Source: Acidocella aquatica (GTDB taxonomy: Bacteria > Pseudomonadota > Alphaproteobacteria > Acetobacterales > Acetobacteraceae). From it: a stretch of 64,000 nt of DNA. Position numbers and translations under genes: made by a program. Positions within the stretch are counted from its first letter, which is position 1; every line of letters begins with the position of its first letter. A model generated the notes under the pieces. That model had not been told where the DNA came from and made no database searches. It worked only from the letters and a program-made list of their open reading frames with translations. The stretch is taken from the NCBI RefSeq assembly GCF_030160635.1, contig NZ_BSOS01000094.1:124001-188000 (forward strand), written 5' to 3'. Below, one piece after another: positions 1 through 8,851 of this stretch.

Positions 1-132
1 GTCTGAATGGCAGACGCCGCAATAGAGGATCTCGATTTGGACATCGTCGGCGCCAACGTCGCGGCGGTTGAAGGTGAAGGGGGCGAGCGGCGTGGTGGCG
101 CTGGCGGCGGCAAAGCCGGTGCAGGTGAGCAT
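1..132 (-). CDS. Zinc-dependent alcohol dehydrogenase, N-terminal fragment (runs off window)
   Basis: Reading the minus strand from the ATG at 132 gives 44 codons that stay open to the window edge. They end in the motif ILYCGVCHSD, which holds the catalytic-zinc cysteine and following His-Ser-Asp of medium-chain zinc alcohol dehydrogenases of the cinnamyl-alcohol/YahK type. Family members oxidise alcohols or reduce aldehydes with NAD(P). Only the N-terminal part of the GroES-like domain lies in the window, so the Rossmann domain and the cofactor preference cannot be judged. The gene is divergent from ahcY, with about 200 bp between the two starts. Confidence 0.8.
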   Translation of the reverse strand, partial: MLTCTGFAAASATTPLAPFTFNRRDVGADDVQIEILYCGVCHSD

Positions 133-332
133 CGTTTACGTATCCTTAAATTTAAGACCCTATAGGTATGGAGGGGCTGGCCGCTTCGCAATACGCTCCG
201 TGCATGGCGGTGTGACATTTTGGCGTTATAGTATTGCGTCGCAATTTTGGCGGGGCGGTTGGGGCGGCAGTTGGCAGGGCGCGCCCAAAAGAATAAGGGA
301 ACGCGGGAATTGTATTGCGAAGGAGCGAATTT

Positions 333-1640
333 ATGCCGGATGTGAACGTGGCGGCTGATTATAAGGTTAAGGACATCTCCCTGGCGGCCTGGGGCCGCAA
401 GGAGATCGAGATGGCCCAGGACGAAATGCCGGGGCTGATGGCGCTGCGCGCCGAGTTCGGCCGGGACCAGATTTTGAAGGGTGCCCGCATCGTCGGTTGC
501 CTGCACATGACCATCCAGACCGCCGTGCTGATCGAGACGCTGACCGCGCTGGGCGCCTCGGTGCGCTGGTCGTCGTGCAATATTTTCTCGACCCAGGACC
601 AGGCCGCCGCCGCGATCGCCGCGACCGGGGTGCCGGTGTTTGCCTGGAAGGGCATGAGCGAGGAAGAATTCTGGTGGTGCATCGAGCAGACCGTGCGCGG
701 GCCGGACGGTTGGGTGCCGAACATGATCCTCGATGACGGCGGCGATGTCACCAAGCTGATGCACGACAAATACCCGGACATGCTGAACCATGTGAAGGGC
801 ATCTCCGAGGAGACCACCACCGGCGTGCACCGCCTGTGGGAAATGGCCCGCGCGGGCGAGCTGCTGGTTCCGGCCATCAACGTGAACGATTCCGTCACCA
901 AGTCGAAGTTCGACAATCTGTATGGTTGCCGCGAGAGCCTGGTGGATGGCATCCGCCGGGGCACGGATGTGATGATGTCCGGCAAGGTCGCCGTGGTCGC
1001 CGGCTTTGGCGATGTCGGCAAGGGCTCAGCCGCCAGCTTGCGCAACGCCGGTTGCCGCGTGCTTGTCACCGAGATCGACCCGATCTGCGCGTTGCAGGCG
1101 GCGATGGAGGGCTATGAGGTCGTGACCATGGACGACGCCGCCCCGCGCGGCGATATTTTCGTCACCGCCACCGGCAATGTGGACGTGATCACCATCGAGC
1201 ACATGCGCGCCATGAAGCACCGCGCCATCGTGTGCAACATCGGGCATTTTGACAGTGAAATCCAGATTGAGTCGCTGCGGAACCTGAAGTGGGACAATGT
1301 GAAGCCGCAGGTGGACGAGATTGAGTTCCCCGATGGCAAGCGGCTGATCGTGCTCTCCGAGGGGCGGCTGGTGAACCTGGGCAACGCGACGGGGCACCCG
1401 AGCTTCGTGATGTCGGCCAGCTTCACCAACCAGGTGCTGGCGCAGATCGAGCTGTGGACCGCGCCGGCCGGCAAGTATGAGAACAAGGTGTATGTGCTGC
1501 CGCGCCATCTGGACGAAAAGGTCGCGGCGCTGCATCTCGCGAAAGTGGGCGCCAAGTTGACGCAGCTGACCACGAAGCAGGCTGATTATCTGGGCCTGTC
1601 GCAGCAGGGGCCGTTCAAGCACGAGCTGTATCGCTACTGA
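333..1640 (+). CDS. ahcY: S-adenosylhomocysteine hydrolase (adenosylhomocysteinase)
   Basis: Cytosolic NAD-dependent enzyme that splits S-adenosylhomocysteine into homocysteine and adenosine, clearing the product of SAM-dependent methylation and feeding the methionine cycle (metH lies at 46243). The 435-residue product has the N-terminal substrate motifs ([27 protein letters not shown]), the Rossmann NAD motif [10 protein letters not shown] at about residue 225, and the typical C-terminus ending in HELYRY, whose Lys/Tyr reach the NAD site of the partner subunit. The start at 333 is chosen because AAGGAG lies at 320-325; an ATG-like start at 315 would add six residues. The stop overlaps the next start (TGATG). 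Confidence 0.97.
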   Translation: MPDVNVAADYKVKDISLAAWGRKEIEMAQDEMPGLMALRAEFGRDQILKGARIVGCLHMTIQTAVLIETLTALGASVRWSSCNIFSTQDQAAAAIAATGVPVFAWKGMSEEEFWWCIEQTVRGPDGWVPNMILDDGGDVTKLMHDKYPDMLNHVKGISEETTTGVHRLWEMARAGELLVPAINVNDSVTKSKFDNLYGCRESLVDGIRRGTDVMMSGKVAVVAGFGDVGKGSAASLRNAGCRVLVTEIDPICALQAAMEGYEVVTMDDAAPRGDIFVTATGNVDVITIEHMRAMKHRAIVCNIGHFDSEIQIESLRNLKWDNVKPQVDEIEFPDGKRLIVLSEGRLVNLGNATGHPSFVMSASFTNQVLAQIELWTAPAGKYENKVYVLPRHLDEKVAALHLAKVGAKLTQLTTKQADYLGLSQQGPFKHELYRY

Positions 1641-2047
1641 TGTTGATCACCGGCAACATCCTGGTGGCGCTGGGCCTGGCGGCCCTGGTTGGCGGGATGT
1701 TGTTTTTCGGCGCCGTGATGGCGCCGCTGGTGTTCACCAAGCTACCGGCGGAGGCGGCGGGGAATTTTATCCGCGCTGCCTTTCCGTTTTATTATGCGTA
1801 TATCATCGCCGCGTCAGCGCTGGCGGCGGGCGGGTTTTTGTTCCGTGGCGAATATGGCGCGGCCAGCGTGCTGATGGTGGTGATGGCGGTGACGGTATGG
1901 CTGCTGTTCGGCTGGATGCCGCATCTGGAAGCGATGCGCGTGGCGGGGGACACCGCCGGGTTTTCGCGCGGGCACCGGATTTCAGTTTGGGTGAATGGCG
2001 GGCAGTTGCTCACCGCGCTGGCGTTGTTAATCCGCACAGCGGTTTAG
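1640..2047 (+). CDS. DUF4149-like small integral membrane protein
   Basis: 135-residue hydrophobic protein with about four predicted membrane segments (near residues 5-30, 45-68, 72-92 and 115-133). It resembles DUF4149 membrane proteins, with the pattern LVGGMLFFGAVMAPLVF near the N-terminus and a WMPHLEAMR-type loop. The biochemical role of the family is unknown. Its start overlaps the ahcY stop by one base, so the two are probably co-transcribed and translationally coupled. The last 21 bases overlap the 3' end of the convergent glycosyltransferase gene. Confidence 0.65.
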   Translation: MLITGNILVALGLAALVGGMLFFGAVMAPLVFTKLPAEAAGNFIRAAFPFYYAYIIAASALAAGGFLFRGEYGAASVLMVVMAVTVWLLFGWMPHLEAMRVAGDTAGFSRGHRISVWVNGGQLLTALALLIRTAV

Positions 2048-3454
2048 GATTTTTGTCAGCAAGTTTGATGCTGGCGTCTCCGTGAAACATTTTTGTGCCG
2101 CGAAATAGGCTTGCGCCCGCGTGAGCGCGGCGCGGCTGGCGGCGTCCGGGGTGAGGGTGATGAGCGCGATGCTGGGGGTGTGGTTCAGCGCTGGCATCTG
2201 GCCGGGGCGGAGCAGGGCCACGCGAGCGGTATCAGGCAGTTGGCTGATGAACGGGCCGGGGATGCCCACGCCGTCGTTACCAAAGGGCAGCAGAATGAGG
2301 GTGCCGGGCAGCGCCGCCGCTTGATGCGCGGCAAACCCCTGGGGCTGCATGGTGGCGGGGGAAAAGGCGAGGCCGAGAATGGCGCAGAACTCCACCGCAA
2401 GCATGATGATGAGCAGCGGGCGGGGCAGCGCGGCGGCGAGGAGCAGCGCCAGATAGGGCATGGCAAAGGCGAGATAGCGGATTTCGATGGGGGTGTTATT
2501 AAACACGGCGCCCAGTGCCAGCAGGCCAAGCGGCGGGGCGGCGGCTGCCAGCGCCAGGGGCAGGGCGTGGCTGGAGCGTTTGAGCAAGATGCAGGCCAGC
2601 GCGGCCAGAAACAAAACCGCGAGGGCCGCCGCCAGCTCCGGCGCAAAATGTCCGGCATAAAGCGGCAGGCCGCCAAATTGCGCGGCGCCGAAATCCTTGA
2701 CCAGCAGGCGTAGCGCGGGCAGGGGCGAAAACGCGGCAAACTGCCCGGCGCGGGAGCCGTGCTGGGCGGCGAAAAACCATGCATCCGCCAGTAGAAACGG
2801 CGTGAGGCCGCAGGCGGCTGGCAGCAGATGGCGCCGGCGTTCGCGGCCCAGGCAGAGCCAGAGCAGCACCGCGCAGGCGGTGAACACGGCGAGGTAGTTG
2901 GTGAACGCCGCCGCCCCCAGGGCCAAGCCACCGGCCAGGGCGAGGCGGCGCCGGCGCCGCTGCACTGCCAGAAACACCAGGGTGAAGCCAAGCAGATTGA
3001 AAAACTGCGCGAGGGCGAAATTGCGCGCGATGATGCCGGTGTAGGCAAAACCATAGGTGAACAAGGTGAAGCTCAGCGCGGGGAGCAAGGGGATGGCCGC
3101 CAGGGATGCGAACCAGCCGCCGACCGCGAGCGCCGCCAGGGAGAACGCCACCGAGAGCAGGCGCGCGGCGAACCAGGAGGGCCCGGCGATTTGCCGCCAG
3201 GATTCCAGCGCCCAGAAATAAAGCGGTGGATGTACATCGCCCGTGCGCAGGTCATGCGCGATCTGGCTTAATGAGGCGTGGCCGGAGAACAGGCCGCGCA
3301 CGGAACCGGCGGTGAACGCACCTGTGGGCCAGGGGGGGCGGGCGTGCCCGGCGGTGAGGAAGATGGAATAGGCTTCGTCGTATTCAGGGGCGCGGTGCCA
3401 GGCGATGAAACCCAGCAACGCGGCGGCGAACAGCAGGAATCCGGCCAGTTTCAT
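2027..3454 (-). CDS. GT-C fold membrane glycosyltransferase (family 39/ArnT-like)
   Basis: 475-residue polytopic membrane protein with an N-terminal hydrophobic segment followed by EYDEAYS (D26-E27) and, near residue 72, GDVHPPLYFW. That pairing of acidic residues in the first periplasmic loop with DxHPPLY is typical of family 39 and ArnT-like enzymes that use polyprenyl-phosphate sugar donors on the periplasmic side. Many alternating hydrophobic stretches follow, then a soluble C-terminal part after about residue 370. The acceptor (lipid A, protein or cell-surface glycan) cannot be inferred. It lies 44 bp downstream of gpsA on the same strand and may be the last gene of the tsaD-rlmJ-gpsA operon. 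Confidence 0.75.
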   Translation of the reverse strand: MKLAGFLLFAAALLGFIAWHRAPEYDEAYSIFLTAGHARPPWPTGAFTAGSVRGLFSGHASLSQIAHDLRTGDVHPPLYFWALESWRQIAGPSWFAARLLSVAFSLAALAVGGWFASLAAIPLLPALSFTLFTYGFAYTGIIARNFALAQFFNLLGFTLVFLAVQRRRRRLALAGGLALGAAAFTNYLAVFTACAVLLWLCLGRERRRHLLPAACGLTPFLLADAWFFAAQHGSRAGQFAAFSPLPALRLLVKDFGAAQFGGLPLYAGHFAPELAAALAVLFLAALACILLKRSSHALPLALAAAAPPLGLLALGAVFNNTPIEIRYLAFAMPYLALLLAAALPRPLLIIMLAVEFCAILGLAFSPATMQPQGFAAHQAAALPGTLILLPFGNDGVGIPGPFISQLPDTARVALLRPGQMPALNHTPSIALITLTPDAASRAALTRAQAYFAAQKCFTETPASNLLTKILNRCAD

Positions 3455-3498
3455 GCAACCGAAGGTAGTTTATTCCCGGCGCGTTCACAATCTGCGGG

Positions 3499-4452
3499 CT
3501 ATTCGTCCTTCAGCGCCCGGCTCATCAGCTCGGCCATGGTCTCGGCGATGCTGGCGCCGCCGGCCAGGAGTTTTGCGACGGCGGCGGTGATGGGCATGTC
3601 CACCCCGGCGGCGATGGCGCGCGCGAGCAGGGCGGGGGCGGTGGTGATGCCCTCGGTGACGGTGGTGCGTTTGGCGAGAATATCCGCCAGGCGCTCGCCC
3701 TTGCCCAGCGCGAAGCCAAGCGAGAAATTGCGGCTGCCCGCCCCGGTGCAGGTGAGCAGCAGGTCACCCAGGCCGGAGAGGCCGGAGATGGTTTCCGCCT
3801 TGCCGCCCAGGGCACCGGCGAGGCGGGCGATTTCGGCGATGCCGCGGGTGATCAGCGCGGCGCGGGCGTTCTCGCCAAGCCCGGCGCCCATCACCACGCC
3901 CGAGGCAATGGCGATGACATTTTTCGCGGCCCCGCCCAGCGCCGCGCCCAACGCATCGGCGCTGCCATAAAGGCGCAGTGTGCCGGTTTTCAGCGCCGCG
4001 ATCAGCATCGCGCGCAAGGCGGCATCGGGTGTGGCGAGCACGGCGGCGGCGGGGAGCATGGCGGCGATCTCATGCGCGAAATTCGGCCCGGAGAGCATGG
4101 CGGCGGGGCGGTTGGTCACGATTTCGGGCGCGAGCAGCAGGCTGGCGCTCTCCAGCCCCTTGCAGCACAGCACCACCGGCGCGTTGCCCGGCAGGCGGGG
4201 CAGCACTGCGCGCAGGTGCTGCATCGGCACGGCAACCAGATAGATATCCGCATGCGGGATTTGCGCGGTAATATTGAGATTTTCGGGCAGCGTGGCGCTG
4301 GGCAGGCGGGTGTTGTGGCGGGTGACGCGCATGATATCCGCGCGCTCGGCATCGCGCGCCCAGAGCGTAACCTCTTTGCCGGCATGGGCCAGGAGCACAG
4401 CCAGCGCCGTGCCCCAGGCGCCGGCGCCGATTACGGCGATTTGTTCACTCAT
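3499..4452 (-). CDS. gpsA: NAD(P)-dependent glycerol-3-phosphate dehydrogenase
   Basis: Makes sn-glycerol 3-phosphate from dihydroxyacetone phosphate for phospholipid synthesis. The 317 residues start with the dinucleotide-binding motif VIGAGAWGTAL (about 7-17). LSGPNFAHEIA and the catalytic-lysine segment GGAAKNVIAIASG follow, and the C-terminal domain has ARAALITRGIAEIARL. Length matches the family. The first 8 bases overlap the 3' end of rlmJ, so it is translationally coupled within the tsaD-rlmJ-gpsA run. Confidence 0.96.
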   Translation of the reverse strand: MSEQIAVIGAGAWGTALAVLLAHAGKEVTLWARDAERADIMRVTRHNTRLPSATLPENLNITAQIPHADIYLVAVPMQHLRAVLPRLPGNAPVVLCCKGLESASLLLAPEIVTNRPAAMLSGPNFAHEIAAMLPAAAVLATPDAALRAMLIAALKTGTLRLYGSADALGAALGGAAKNVIAIASGVVMGAGLGENARAALITRGIAEIARLAGALGGKAETISGLSGLGDLLLTCTGAGSRNFSLGFALGKGERLADILAKRTTVTEGITTAPALLARAIAAGVDMPITAAVAKLLAGGASIAETMAELMSRALKDE

Positions 4453-5257
4453 CGGTTATTCTCTCAACTCCCGCCGTGCTGCCTGGTTCGCCCAGAATGG
4501 ACTCGAGCGCATGTAATACCGGCAAGGCCGTTTCCGCAAAACCGTAGGGCGGGTTGATGACGAGCAGGCCGCAGCCGTTGAGGCGCGCCGGGTCCAGGGC
4601 TGGGCGGCGGAGAAACTCGGCGGCGATGACATCGCGGACATTGGCCAGTTGCAACGTCTCGAAAAACGCCCGCACCGGGGCGCGGTGCTTGATGGGATAC
4701 CACACCACATACACCCCGGTTTTGAATTTGGCGTAGGCAGTGAGAAGGTTTTTCGCCAGGGTGGCGAATTCGTCCGGGCGCTCGAAGGGTGGGTCGATGA
4801 GGATCAGCCCGCGTTTTTCCGGCGGCGGCAGAAACGCGCGCAGGGCCTCATAGCCGTCGCGCTCATGCACCGCCACGCCGGGGGTGCCTTGGAAATTGCG
4901 GCGCAGCGCGGCGGCGTCCTCGGGGTGCAGCTCGCAGGCGACCAAGCGGTCAGTTGGGCGCAGCAGCGCGGTGGCGATGGCCGGGGAGCCGGGGTAGAGG
5001 CCGAGTTGTTCGATCAGCGCGGTGTAATCCGCCAGCGCCGGGTCGCGCGCGGCGAGGATTTTGCTGATGCCCTCGCGCCATTCGCCGGTTTTCTCGGCCG
5101 GGCCGCTGGAGAGGTCATACCGGCCGATGCCGGCATGGGTGTCGAGCACCAGCAGCGGCTTATCCTTGCGCTGCATCGCGCGCAGCAGCTGGATGAACAG
5201 CGCATGTTTCACGCAATCGGCGAAATTCCCGGCGTGGAAGGCGTGGCGGTAGTTCAT
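4445..5257 (-). CDS. rlmJ: 23S rRNA (adenine(2030)-N6)-methyltransferase RlmJ
   Basis: SAM-dependent methyltransferase expected to modify A2030 of 23S rRNA. The 270-residue protein starts with MNYRHAFHAGNFADCVKHAL, the hallmark N-terminus of the RlmJ/ComJ family. It has LVLDTHAGIGRYDL as the SAM-binding region and LILIDPPFE as the catalytic (D/N)PP(F/Y) motif near residue 150. The start overlaps the tsaD stop by four bases, and the end overlaps the gpsA start by eight. Its insertion between tsaD and gpsA, which are often adjacent in alphaproteobacteria, is a small local variation. Confidence 0.93.
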   Translation of the reverse strand: MNYRHAFHAGNFADCVKHALFIQLLRAMQRKDKPLLVLDTHAGIGRYDLSSGPAEKTGEWREGISKILAARDPALADYTALIEQLGLYPGSPAIATALLRPTDRLVACELHPEDAAALRRNFQGTPGVAVHERDGYEALRAFLPPPEKRGLILIDPPFERPDEFATLAKNLLTAYAKFKTGVYVVWYPIKHRAPVRAFFETLQLANVRDVIAAEFLRRPALDPARLNGCGLLVINPPYGFAETALPVLHALESILGEPGSTAGVERITDE

Positions 5258-6303
5258 CGCACCATATCCCGCGCCAGGTCTTCGAGCGGCCAGCGGGGTT
5301 TGCAGGGGGCGGTGAGCGGGTCGGTCAGCCCGGCGCGCAGGCGCTCAACCCCGGCCCAGGCGACCATTACGGCATTATCGGTGCACAGGCGCAGCGGCGG
5401 CGCGATCAGGGTTTTGCCCTGGGCGGCGCAGAGCGTGTCCAGCCGCGTGCGAATCGCGGTGTTTGCGGCCACGCCTCCGGCGATGATGACGGCGGAGACA
5501 TCCGGGCGGCGCGCGAACGCATTGGCCAGCCGGTCAGCCAGAATATCGGTCACCGCGGCCTGGAAGCTGGCGGCGATGTTGGCGGCAAGCGGGCGGGGCA
5601 GGGCGGTTGTGCCTTGGGCGGCGGCGAGCTGGGCCACGGCGGTCTTCAGCCCTGAGAAGGAGAAGTCGCAACCCGGCCGGTGCAGCAGCGGGCGGGGCAG
5701 GGGGTAGGCGTGTGCATCGCCCTCGCGCGCCAACGCCTCCAGCGCGGGGCCGCCGGGGTAGGGCAGACCGAGCAGCTTCGCGGTTTTATCGAACGCCTCG
5801 CCCACCGCGTCATCCAGCGTGGTGCCGAGTTTGTGATACCGCCCCACGCCTTCCACCACCACGCACTGGCTGTGGCCGCCCGAGAGCAGCAGCAGCAGAT
5901 AGGGAAATTGCGGCTGGGCGGCGCTCAAGCCGGGCAGGCGGGCGGTGAGGGCATGCGCCTCCAGATGGTTGATGGCGATATAGGGCCTGCCCGCCGCGAT
6001 CGCCGCGCCCTTGGCAAAGCCGGTGCCCACCAGCAGCCCGCCGATCAGCCCCGGCCCGGCCGTGGCGGCAATGGCGCCGAGGTTCGCATAGCCAACCCCG
6101 GCCTGGCGCAGCGCCTCGCGCGCCAGCTCCGGCAGCGCCGCCAGATGCGCCCGTGCGGCGATTTCGGGCACCACGCCGCCCCAGGGCGCGTGGTCGGCGA
6201 TCTGGCTCAGCACCAGCTCGGAGAGAATCCGCCCGTCCGCCGCCAGCACCGCGGCGGCGGTTTCATCGCAGGAGCTCTCGATGCCCAATACAATCTGACT
6301 CAT
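5254..6303 (-). CDS. tsaD: tRNA N6-adenosine threonylcarbamoyltransferase TsaD
   Basis: Transfers the threonylcarbamoyl group to A37 of ANN-decoding tRNAs, working with TsaB/TsaE/TsaC, which are not in this window. From the ATG at 6303 the 349-residue protein begins MSQIVLGIESSCDETAAAVL. It contains the metal-binding HLEAHALTARL motif (H113, H117) and the C-terminal CTDNAVMVAWAG motif. A longer in-frame start at 6363 exists but would add 20 non-conserved residues. The gene is divergent from hemC. Confidence 0.97.
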   Translation of the reverse strand: MSQIVLGIESSCDETAAAVLAADGRILSELVLSQIADHAPWGGVVPEIAARAHLAALPELAREALRQAGVGYANLGAIAATAGPGLIGGLLVGTGFAKGAAIAAGRPYIAINHLEAHALTARLPGLSAAQPQFPYLLLLLSGGHSQCVVVEGVGRYHKLGTTLDDAVGEAFDKTAKLLGLPYPGGPALEALAREGDAHAYPLPRPLLHRPGCDFSFSGLKTAVAQLAAAQGTTALPRPLAANIAASFQAAVTDILADRLANAFARRPDVSAVIIAGGVAANTAIRTRLDTLCAAQGKTLIAPPLRLCTDNAVMVAWAGVERLRAGLTDPLTAPCKPRWPLEDLARDMVR

Positions 6304-6368
6304 TGCCACTACTTTTCTTTCCTCGACGCACGCTCTAGACCACGCTCGTGAAAACCGTAACACCCCCC

Positions 6369-7334
6369 ATGAAACCGCACCGCCGGGACCTGCCCCTCAA
6401 AGCCGGCACCCGTGGCTCCCCGCTCGCCCGCGCCCAGACCGCGACATTCCTGGCCCTGCTGCGCCAGTTCTGCCCGGTTCTGCGCGGCATGGAGGTGTTC
6501 GAGGAGCATATCATCGTCACCACGGGCGATGCGGTGCAGCACCGCCCGCTCGCCGAGATTGGTGGAAAAGGATTGTTCGCCAAGGAAATTCATGAGTCGC
6601 TGCAGGAAGGCCGGATTGATTTCGCGGTCCATAGCCTGAAGGATTTGGAGACCACGCTCCCCGAGGGCATCACTTTGGCCTGCACCCTCAAGCGCGAGGA
6701 TGCGCGTGATGTGTTGATTTTGCCGTCCAGCCATGCTGCCGTGGATGCCGCCGACCCCTACGCCGCCCTGCCGCATGGCGCGCGGATCGGCTCGGCCTCG
6801 GTGCGCCGCCAGGCGCAGTTGAAGCATGCGCGGCCGGACCTGGAATTCGCCTTGCTGCGCGGCAATGTCGGCACGCGGCTCTCCAAGGTAGAGAACGGCG
6901 AGTTTGACGCCACCCTGCTGGCCTACGCCGGGCTGCGCCGCCTGGGTCTCGCGGACAAGGCCAGCATCGTGTTGAGCCCTGAACACATGGTCCCCTCCGC
7001 TTGCCAGGGCATCGTCGGCATCACCGTGCGCACCGCCGATACCGAACTGCTCGCGCTGCTCTCGGGCATCGAGGACCCGGAGGCCAAGGCAGTGGCCACC
7101 GCCGAGCGCGCGCTGCTCGATGCGCTGGATGGTTCCTGCCGCACGCCGATTGGCGGCTATGCACGGCTGATTGATGACGCCACCCTGCACATCACCGGGC
7201 TGGTGGCGCGGGCTGATGGCACGTTTTTGCTCAAGCGCAGCGTCACCGGAGCGGTGGCGGATGCCGCGCGGATCGGCCGTGAGCTGGGGCTGGAGTTGAA
7301 GGCGGACAGCCCGTCCGACATCTTCCTGCCGTGA
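6369..7334 (+). CDS. hemC: Hydroxymethylbilane synthase (porphobilinogen deaminase)
   Basis: Third step of tetrapyrrole synthesis: joins four porphobilinogens into hydroxymethylbilane. The 321-residue form begins MKPHRRDLPLKAGTRGSPLA. It carries the cofactor-binding cysteine in DGSCRTPIGGYA (about residue 257 from this start) and HSLKDLETTLPEG for substrate binding. A GTG at 6348 would add seven residues; neither start has a clear Shine-Dalgarno, so the choice is uncertain. The stop overlaps the hemD start by four bases. Confidence 0.95.
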   Translation: MKPHRRDLPLKAGTRGSPLARAQTATFLALLRQFCPVLRGMEVFEEHIIVTTGDAVQHRPLAEIGGKGLFAKEIHESLQEGRIDFAVHSLKDLETTLPEGITLACTLKREDARDVLILPSSHAAVDAADPYAALPHGARIGSASVRRQAQLKHARPDLEFALLRGNVGTRLSKVENGEFDATLLAYAGLRRLGLADKASIVLSPEHMVPSACQGIVGITVRTADTELLALLSGIEDPEAKAVATAERALLDALDGSCRTPIGGYARLIDDATLHITGLVARADGTFLLKRSVTGAVADAARIGRELGLELKADSPSDIFLP

Positions 7335-7999
7335 AAATCCTGGTCACCAGGCCGGAGCCGGGCGCGAGCGCCACGGCGGCGCGGCTGGTGGCCATGGGGC
7401 ATGAGCCGGTGCTGGCGCCGTGCCTGGTGATCGCGCAGCGGCCCGCGCGGCTGCCCGAAAACCCGGCGGCATTGATCATCACCAGCGGCCAGGCGGTGCC
7501 CGCATTGCCGCCAGCGCTGCATAATGTGCCGGTGTTTTGCGTCGGCGACGCCACGGCCGGCAAATTGCGCGCGGCGGGGTTTACCCGTGTGGAGAGCGCC
7601 AGCGGCGACGCGGCGGATTTGCTGCGGTTGATCCGCGAGCGGCATTTGCCGGGGCTGCATGTGCTGGCGGTGGGTGAGCGCCATGGGCAGGCGCTGGCGC
7701 GGCAGTTGCGGGGGGCGGGGTTTGCGGTGGTGCGCCGCACGGTTTATGCGGCCCGGCCGCTGCGCGCGTTGCCCGAGGCCGCGCGCGCCGCGCTGGCGGG
7801 CGGGGAAATTGGCGCGGCGCTGTTTTATTCCGCCGAGTCGGCCCGCGCGTTTATCCGCCTCAATCCGCCGGGGACGGAGACAATCACCGCCTGCGCGCTC
7901 AGCCCGGCGGTGGCCGGCGCGCTGGGTGGCTTGCCCTGGCGCGCAATTCGTGCCGCATTAGCACCTACCGAGGCGGATCTGATGGCATTGTTATCATGA
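7331..7999 (+). CDS. hemD: Uroporphyrinogen-III synthase
   Basis: Closes hydroxymethylbilane to uroporphyrinogen III, the branch point to heme, siroheme and cobalamin. The 222-residue protein starts at a GTG overlapping the hemC stop. It begins MKILVTRPEPGASATAARL and has the two-domain HemD layout, with ALIITSGQAVPAL in the first half and ALFYSAESARAF in the second. HemD sequences are poorly conserved, so position directly after hemC is a large part of the support. The next start overlaps its stop by four bases. Confidence 0.9.
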   Translation: MKILVTRPEPGASATAARLVAMGHEPVLAPCLVIAQRPARLPENPAALIITSGQAVPALPPALHNVPVFCVGDATAGKLRAAGFTRVESASGDAADLLRLIRERHLPGLHVLAVGERHGQALARQLRGAGFAVVRRTVYAARPLRALPEAARAALAGGEIGAALFYSAESARAFIRLNPPGTETITACALSPAVAGALGGLPWRAIRAALAPTEADLMALLS

Positions 8000-8847
8000 G
8001 CGAGACCGAAACCGAGACCGAAACCAAGGGCGAAACCGCGAAACCGGTGGCGCCACCCAGGCCGCGCCGGTCGCTCTGGCCGGTGTTTCTGCTGCTGAGC
8101 TTCGTCATATTGGCGGGCGGCGAGGGGTATTTGTGGAAGTTGCAGCAATCGCTGGCCGGGCAGGGCACGGCGGTTGCCGTGTTACAGGCGCAGGTGGCGG
8201 ATTTGCGCGCGCAGGCGGCACAGGCGCGGCCCGGAGCTGACAGCATCGCCACCCAGGCGGATATTTCGCTGAAATTCGCGACGCTGAGCGCCCAGGTGAA
8301 CGCCATGCAGAGCCAGCTCGCCGCCGACCATGGCACGCTGACGACGCTGCAGGTGAACGCCACCGACCTCACCAAGCTGACCGCGCGCATTGCATTGCTG
8401 AACCAGTTGGAGAGCGCGCGCATGGCGCTGGATAACGGGATGCCTTTGGGCACCATCGCCAACGCGCCGCCCGCGCTGGCGCAGTTCGCCGCCACGCCGC
8501 CGCCCACCGAGGCGGCGCTGCGCCTTGGCTTCCCCGCTGCCGCGGCTGCGGCTGAGGCCGCCAGCATCGCCGGGAACGCGCAGGGCGGATTCTGGGCGCG
8601 GGTGTTGCTGCGGCTGGATAATTTCATCACCATCCGCCAGGGCGCGCATGTGCTCGTTGGCAGCCCGGCCTCCGGCGCGCTGGCCCAGGCCGCCACGCTG
8701 CTGGGTGCTGGCGACCTCGCGGGCGCGGTGGCGCAGGTGGGCACGCTCAGCGAATCGACGCAGCAGGCCATGGGCGGCTGGCTGACCCAGGCAAAGGCCC
8801 TGCTGGCGGCGCGCGCGGCGCTGATCGCCATGGCCGGGCAGGCTTAG
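7996..8847 (+). CDS. Mic60/mitofilin-like inner-membrane protein of the hem cluster
   Basis: 283-residue protein with a short acidic N-terminus of alternating Thr-Glu (MSETETETETKGE), one membrane segment at about residues 30-50, and a coiled-coil-prone stretch at about 60-120 (VAVLQAQVADLRAQAAQA). The C-terminal helical domain resembles the mitofilin signature, with RLDNFITIRQ, LLGAGDLAGAVAQV and WLTQAKALLAARAAL. In alphaproteobacteria the gene between hemD and hemY is the bacterial Mic60 homologue, linked to shaping the inner membrane. This copy looks shorter in the coiled coil than the proteins I know, so function is inferred mostly from position and the C-terminal pattern. Confidence 0.6.
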   Translation: MSETETETETKGETAKPVAPPRPRRSLWPVFLLLSFVILAGGEGYLWKLQQSLAGQGTAVAVLQAQVADLRAQAAQARPGADSIATQADISLKFATLSAQVNAMQSQLAADHGTLTTLQVNATDLTKLTARIALLNQLESARMALDNGMPLGTIANAPPALAQFAATPPPTEAALRLGFPAAAAAAEAASIAGNAQGGFWARVLLRLDNFITIRQGAHVLVGSPASGALAQAATLLGAGDLAGAVAQVGTLSESTQQAMGGWLTQAKALLAARAALIAMAGQA

Positions 8848-8851
8848 GCCC

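Noticed and set aside
133-332. SAM- or SAH-sensing riboswitch upstream of ahcY
   Set aside because: No conserved pseudoknot or stem pattern of SAM-II or SAH riboswitches could be recognised, and no hairpin with T tract precedes the start.
68-358. 96-codon plus-strand frame at the window start
   Set aside because: It overlaps the 5' end of the minus-strand alcohol dehydrogenase and the real start of ahcY; the peptide shows no family resemblance.
2093-2713. 206-codon plus-strand frame
   Set aside because: It is antisense to the GT-C glycosyltransferase and has a Gln/Gly/Arg-rich composition typical of shadow frames in this genome.
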